13,478 bases of DNA, taken from Casp-actino8 sp039800005 (GTDB lineage: Bacteria > Actinomycetota > Acidimicrobiia > Acidimicrobiales > Ilumatobacteraceae). Shown piece by piece: positions 13,473 through 13,478 of the stretch. Position numbers and translations under genes: made by a program. Below the pieces are notes generated by a model. That model made no database searches. It was not told where the DNA came from and saw only the letters and a list, made by a program, of their open reading frames with translations. The stretch is taken from positions 1 to 13,478 of the forward strand of contig JBDLRN010000093.1 in the NCBI GenBank assembly GCA_039800005.1. The letters are read 5' to 3'. Every line of letters starts with the position of its first letter. Position 1 is the first letter of the stretch.

Positions 13473-13478
13473 GAACGA

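Noticed and set aside
1..13478. Defence island, prophage, IS element, CRISPR array, tRNA or rRNA
   Set aside because: No transposase, integrase, Cas, restriction or phage-like protein, no spaced repeats and no RNA-gene structure could be found on either strand.

Overview
The window is a GC-rich, gene-dense chromosomal segment, almost certainly from an actinobacterium. The evidence is high G+C, many GTG starts, ATGA/GTGA gene overlaps, a furA-katG pair with the actinobacterial arrangement, and several genes that look leaderless. An Acidimicrobiia-like lineage (Ilumatobacter and relatives) is my best guess from protein style, but it is not proven by anything here. I see no tRNA, rRNA, CRISPR, phage, transposon or IS signature. 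No gene-free gap exceeds about 135 bases.

Layout. (1) Bases 1-1350, plus strand: the end of an mrp/mnh multisubunit Na+/H+ antiporter operon (end of mrpD, then mrpE, mrpF, mrpG), with every junction a 4-base overlap. (2) 1351-3066, minus strand: an acidic lipoprotein that abuts mrpG stop to stop, and a RimK-type ATP-grasp ligase. (3) 3200-4912, plus strand: three exported proteins of unknown function that look like one operon (a beta-rich secreted protein, a coiled-coil exported protein and a small lipoprotein). (4) 4934-5911, minus: an isopenicillin-N-synthase-type Fe(II)/2-oxoglutarate oxygenase, divergent from (5) 6011-7033, plus: a DUF1214 protein whose last codons form a perfect 15-bp hairpin. 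(6) 7038-9688, minus: furA-katG, a peroxide-responsive repressor translationally coupled to catalase-peroxidase. It is divergent from (7) 9786-10583, plus: a YgiD/LigB-type extradiol dioxygenase. (8) 10538-13062, minus: an apparent three-gene operon of an APH-fold kinase, a CaxA/YrbG-type Na+/Ca2+ exchanger and a small unrecognised protein with an HCxLCDxTHG motif. (9) 13152-13472, plus: a small zinc-ribbon (zf-TFIIB) protein.

Functionally the window combines ion homeostasis (Mrp antiporter, cation/Ca2+ exchanger), peroxide defence (FurA-KatG) and several enzymes of unassigned substrate. The genes do not form one obvious pathway. The parts that go beyond routine annotation are: the secreted trio; the conserved-looking HCxLCDxTHG protein coupled to the exchanger; the hairpin built into coding sequence at the DUF1214/katG convergence; and a repeated promoter geometry, a TAnnnT hexamer exactly six bases before an ATG. 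That geometry occurs at three genes, with the identical hexamer TAGGTT at two of them, and predicts leaderless mRNAs. I found no convincing new defence or mobile system.
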